A DNA stretch of 64,000 nucleotides. It comes from Streptomyces sp. NBC_00490 (GTDB lineage Bacteria; Actinomycetota; Actinomycetes; Streptomycetales; Streptomycetaceae). The DNA lies in the NCBI RefSeq assembly GCF_036013645.1, contig NZ_CP107869.1:992001-1056000 (forward strand), written 5' to 3'. The notes below the pieces were generated by a model. It had not been told where the DNA came from. It did no database searches and saw only the letters and a list, made by a program, of their open reading frames with translations. Positions 61,509 through 64,000 of this stretch are shown piece after piece. Positions within the stretch are counted from its first letter, which is position 1; each line of letters starts with the position of its first letter. A program made the position numbers and the translations under genes.

Positions 61509-62513
61509 ATGAGGGCCTTCACGGTAGAGCGCTACGGCGACAAGGCCGGCGTGCGTGCCGGCGAGGTGCCGGATCCGGAGGTGGGCGCGGACGACGTGCT
61601 GGTCCTGATCCGGGCCGCGAGCATCAACCCGCTCGACCGCATGATCCGGGACGGCGAGATGAAGACGATCCTGCCGTACCAACTTCCGTTCGTCCTCGGC
61701 AACGACCTTGCCGGTGTAGTGGTCGAAGTGGGCGCGGGCGTCACCCGGTACGCAGTCGGCGACGAGGTCTTCGCACGCCCCGACAAGGACCGGATCGGCA
61801 CCTTCGCCGAACTCATCGCCGTGCACCAGGACGACGTGGCGCCCAAGCCGGCCACGCTGACCATGGAAGAAGCCGCGTCCCTCCCGCTGGTCGCCCTGAC
61901 CTCGTGGCAGGCGCTGGTCGAGCGGGCGGACGTTCAGCCGGGGCAGAGAGTCCTGATCCACGCGGGTTCCGGTGGCCTGGGCACCATCGCCATCCAGTTG
62001 GCGAAGCAGTTGGGCGCACACGTGGCGACCACTACGAGCACGGCCAACGTCGACCTGGTGAAGAGTCTCGGCGCGGATGTCGTCGTCGACTACAAGAAGC
62101 AGGCGTTCGAGACGGTGCTGCACGACTATGACCTGGTCCTGGACTCGCTCGGCGGCGAGACGCTCGAGAAGTCCCTGGACGTCCTCAAGCCCGGCGGGAA
62201 GGTCATCAGTGTCGCGGGCCCTCCCGACGCCGCCCTCGCCAGGGAACTGGGGGCGAACCCGATCATCCGGCTGGCGATGTCCGCACTGAGTTACCGCACG
62301 CGGCGACGCGCCCGGCAGCGCAACGTTTCGTACTCGTTCCTCTTCATGAAGGCCAGCGGCGCCCAACTGCGCGAGCTGACCCCCCTCATCGAGTCCGGCA
62401 GGATCCAGCCCGTCGTCGACACCGTGTTCCCGTTCGAGTCGACCCACGAAGCACTCGCGTACGCCGAAGCGGGGCGCGCGAAGGCCGGCAAGGTCGTCGT
62501 CAGGATGACGTGA
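61509..62513 (+). CDS. NADP-dependent quinone oxidoreductase (MDR)
   Basis: A 334-residue zinc-free MDR enzyme: MRAFTVERYGDKAGVRAGEV, LGNDLAGVVVEVGAGV, nucleotide loop LIHAGSGGLGTIAIQLAKQL (about 155-174), YSFLFMKASGAQLRELTPLI and C-terminal GRAKAGKVVVRMT. It should reduce quinone or enone compounds with NADPH. ATG 61509 was chosen from GGAGACG just upstream; a longer frame to 61386 overlaps the operator. It is followed by a hydrolase gene 102 bases on, probably in the same unit. The plus-strand fragment at 51294 derives from a gene of this type. Confidence 0.92.
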   Translation: MRAFTVERYGDKAGVRAGEVPDPEVGADDVLVLIRAASINPLDRMIRDGEMKTILPYQLPFVLGNDLAGVVVEVGAGVTRYAVGDEVFARPDKDRIGTFAELIAVHQDDVAPKPATLTMEEAASLPLVALTSWQALVERADVQPGQRVLIHAGSGGLGTIAIQLAKQLGAHVATTTSTANVDLVKSLGADVVVDYKKQAFETVLHDYDLVLDSLGGETLEKSLDVLKPGGKVISVAGPPDAALARELGANPIIRLAMSALSYRTRRRARQRNVSYSFLFMKASGAQLRELTPLIESGRIQPVVDTVFPFESTHEALAYAEAGRAKAGKVVVRMT

Positions 62514-62615
62514 CGGAACACTCCCCCGCTCATCAATCACGCCTCCACAAGCACGGACGACAGCGTCCGCCGCCACGAGAAGCGCCGTCGAACCCGCTCC
62601 GGAAGGCCCCTGGAC

Positions 62616-63485
62616 ATGACCACACCACGGAATTCCCCGTCCCCCTCGACGTCGTCCTACACGAACGCGCCGACGCGTTCCGTGTCCGTTCGCGGCGCGG
62701 ACTTCGTCTACCGGGAGCTCGGGCCGGAGGAGGGTGTGCCACTGGTCCTCCTGATCCACCTGGCCGGGGTCCTGGACGACTGGGACCCGCGCGTCGTTGA
62801 CGGACTCGCCGCGCAGCGTCGCGTCATCACCTTCGGCAACCGCGGTGTGGGCGGTTCGAGCGGCTCCACGCCGGCCACCGTCGAGGAGATGGCGCACGAC
62901 GCTGTGCTGTTCATCCGAGCCCTCGGGTTCGACCAGGTCGATGTGTTCGGCCTGTCGATGGGCGGCTTCATCGCCCAGGTCGTCGCGGAAAGGGAACCGC
63001 ACCTCGTCCGCAAGGTCATCCTCGCCGGCACGGGGCCCGCCGGGGGCCCCGGCATCGACAAGGTCCCGGCACTCACCGTCCAGGCCACACTCAAGGGCGC
63101 CCTGACCCGCAAGGACCCCAAACTCTCCCTCTTCTTCACCGAGACCGCAGGCGGCAAGCAGGCTGGACGAGCCGTCCTGGAACGGCTGAAGGAGCGCACG
63201 CGGAACCGCGACAAATCCGTCTCACCGACGTCGATCCGCGCCCAGTTGAAGGCCGTCAAACGCTGGGGCCGCCAGGCGCCGTCGGACCTGTCGAAGATTC
63301 ACCAACCGGTCCTCGTGGCACACGGTGCGGACGACCGGATGGTGCCCAGCCGGAACACACTCGACCTGGCGGCACGCCTCCCCCGGGGCGAGCTCGTCCC
63401 TCTTTTCCCGGATGCCGGACACGGAGCTGTCTTCCAGTACCGCGATGAGTTCGTGGCACGCGCGCTCGACTTCCTCGCCTCTTGA
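62616..63485 (+). CDS. Alpha/beta hydrolase (paralogue 3 of the TetR-linked group)
   Basis: A 289-residue alpha/beta hydrolase closely similar to the one at 57921: LIHLAGVLDDWDPRVVDGLA, NRGVGGSSGSTP, elbow FGLSMGGFIAQ (Ser114), GADDRMVPSRNT and DAGHGAVFQY. One visible change is FGNRGVGG where relatives have FDNRGVG. GGAAGG precedes the ATG by about 9 bases. It sits in the quinone oxidoreductase unit under the 13-bp operator at 61369. The pairing of reductase and hydrolase suggests stepwise breakdown of one electrophilic ester or lactone; this is inference. Confidence 0.9.
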   Translation: MTTPRNSPSPSTSSYTNAPTRSVSVRGADFVYRELGPEEGVPLVLLIHLAGVLDDWDPRVVDGLAAQRRVITFGNRGVGGSSGSTPATVEEMAHDAVLFIRALGFDQVDVFGLSMGGFIAQVVAEREPHLVRKVILAGTGPAGGPGIDKVPALTVQATLKGALTRKDPKLSLFFTETAGGKQAGRAVLERLKERTRNRDKSVSPTSIRAQLKAVKRWGRQAPSDLSKIHQPVLVAHGADDRMVPSRNTLDLAARLPRGELVPLFPDAGHGAVFQYRDEFVARALDFLAS

Positions 63486-63511
63486 GCCGATGAACGGCGG
63501 CCGGTCGGGGA

Positions 63512-63780
63512 CTATTTTCCGTACGGATCCCTGCCGGTCCGGGCCAGCAGCCGCTCGGAGGCCGACGCGCCCTCCGCCTCCGGCACGGGCTCTCCGAACA
63601 CCCCCATCTTCCTGGCCGTCGGCGCCAGTTCATCCACCGCGCCGGACAGTTCCGCCACGACCGCCTCGTCGGCGCCCGGGTAGTCCTGGCCCGTCGCCCG
63701 CGCCAGATCCCACACATGCACGGTCAGATCGAGCAGCGCCATCGAGCCGACCAGTCGCGCGGGCATGTTCATCGGGATGC
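63512..63780 (-). pseudogene. TIGR03086/maleylpyruvate isomerase-like gene, truncated at its 5' end
   Basis: The C-terminal 85 or so codons of a DinB-like TIGR03086 (mycothiol-dependent maleylpyruvate isomerase-type) protein: ALLDLTVHVWDLARATGQD, VVAELSGAVDELAPTARKMG and ARTGRDPYGK with a stop at 63512. The frame is continuous back to about 63780 and then meets a GC hairpin of IS605-end type, beyond which there is no further similarity. The N-terminal metal-binding bundle is missing. Confidence 0.68.
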
Positions 63781-63784
63781 GATT

Positions 63785-63835
63785 CCTCCCCGGGCTGAAG
63801 CCCCGGGGTTCCTCGCAAGATCAGGCTGAAAATCG
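63785..63835 (-). mobile_element. Possible IS200/IS605-type right-end (TnpB guide-RNA) remnant
   Basis: CCCCGGGCT-GA-AGCCCCGGGG (63788-63808) is a hairpin with one bulged base, flanked on the minus strand by GAGGAA-type sequence on both sides. It resembles the conserved 3' hairpin at the right end of IS605-family TnpB elements in actinomycetes. It lies where the TIGR03086 gene is cut off. No transposase or TnpB frame is recognisable in the remaining 190 bases, so only a scar or the end of a lost element is proposed. Confidence 0.42.
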
Positions 63836-63954
63836 CAGGTACCCCCTTGAGAATGACGAGAAGGGACTGACGCACCCGCCAACTGGCCCGCCCACCAAGC
63901 TCGACGGTGCGCGCCACAACCTAGAGGGCCACTCACCCCAACGGTCCTGTCACA

Positions 63955-64000
63955 TGTCAGAGGCCCCCAGCAACGCGGCCGATACGGTGACCGCGCACCT
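63955..64000 (+). CDS. Possible start of a gene running off the right edge
   Basis: ATG 63955 opens a frame (MSEAPSNAADTVTAHL) to the window end. No ribosome site precedes it. Only 15 codons are visible, so this is a weak proposal. Confidence 0.25.

Overview
The window looks like part of a Streptomyces (or close actinomycete) chromosome, probably an accessory arm. The DNA is very G+C rich, GTG starts are common, and Shine-Dalgarno boxes are AGGAG/GGAGG-like. The gene content fits too: F420-linked enzyme families, a maleylpyruvate-isomerase-like (TIGR03086-type) fragment, and many TetR, HxlR and MarR regulators. No rRNA, tRNA, CRISPR array or phage module was seen. Most genes are stand-alone oxidoreductases, alpha/beta hydrolases and local repressors, each close to a readable inverted-repeat operator.

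Layout. 1-2.5 kb: end of a two-component system, then a MarR and a TetR regulator. 2.5-9.7 kb: a divergent catabolic-looking cluster. A flavin aromatic hydroxylase faces an operon of extradiol-type (VOC) dioxygenase, FAH-family hydrolase, methyltransferase, bicupin dioxygenase and MDR dehydrogenase, with a TetR gene behind the hydroxylase. 9.9-23.2 kb: a redox/electrophile-stress region (quinone reductases, WrbA, DJ-1/PfpI, MFS exporter, Zn-alcohol dehydrogenase, Na+/H+ antiporter, amidohydrolase, aldo/keto reductase). Four of its transcription units carry the same G-run/C-run palindrome, and one MmyB-like XRE regulator sits in the middle. 23.2-24.3 kb: PIG-L deacetylase and a small ABM protein. 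24.4-32.5 kb: a complete fructan/fructose locus (secreted GH32 enzyme, PfkB kinase, binding protein, permease, ATPase, LacI repressor) with paired LacI operators on both sides of the kinase gene.

32.5-45.5 kb: small regulator-enzyme pairs (VOC; TetR with enoyl-CoA hydratase; RidA; TetR/SDR; SnoaL with MarR; MBL-fold protein; TetR), an orphan dihydrolipoamide dehydrogenase, and an HxlR-SRPBCC-LLM luciferase group. 45.5-56.5 kb: intact genes (SDR, dehalogenase-like hydrolase, two HxlR, thioesterase, TetR, HIBYL-CoA hydrolase-like, HSL esterase, PrpE-like ligase) mixed with many truncated genes, including four quinone-oxidoreductase fragments, an acyl-CoA ligase C-terminus and an amidase N-terminus. 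56.6-63.5 kb: two paralogous TetR repressors with three related alpha/beta hydrolases, a SnoaL protein and a quinone oxidoreductase. A 13-bp operator (TTACGTTCATAAT) recurs there and also precedes the SDR gene at 46.4 kb. The right edge has a TIGR03086-type gene cut off beside what looks like an IS605-type right end.

The strongest leads are the G-run/C-run regulon around the MmyB-like regulator, the TetR 13-bp operator regulon, the near-identical HxlR operators 4.3 kb apart, a module nested inside its own duplicate within the GH32 enzyme, and the catabolic cluster whose dioxygenase and dehydrogenase have unusual metal sites.
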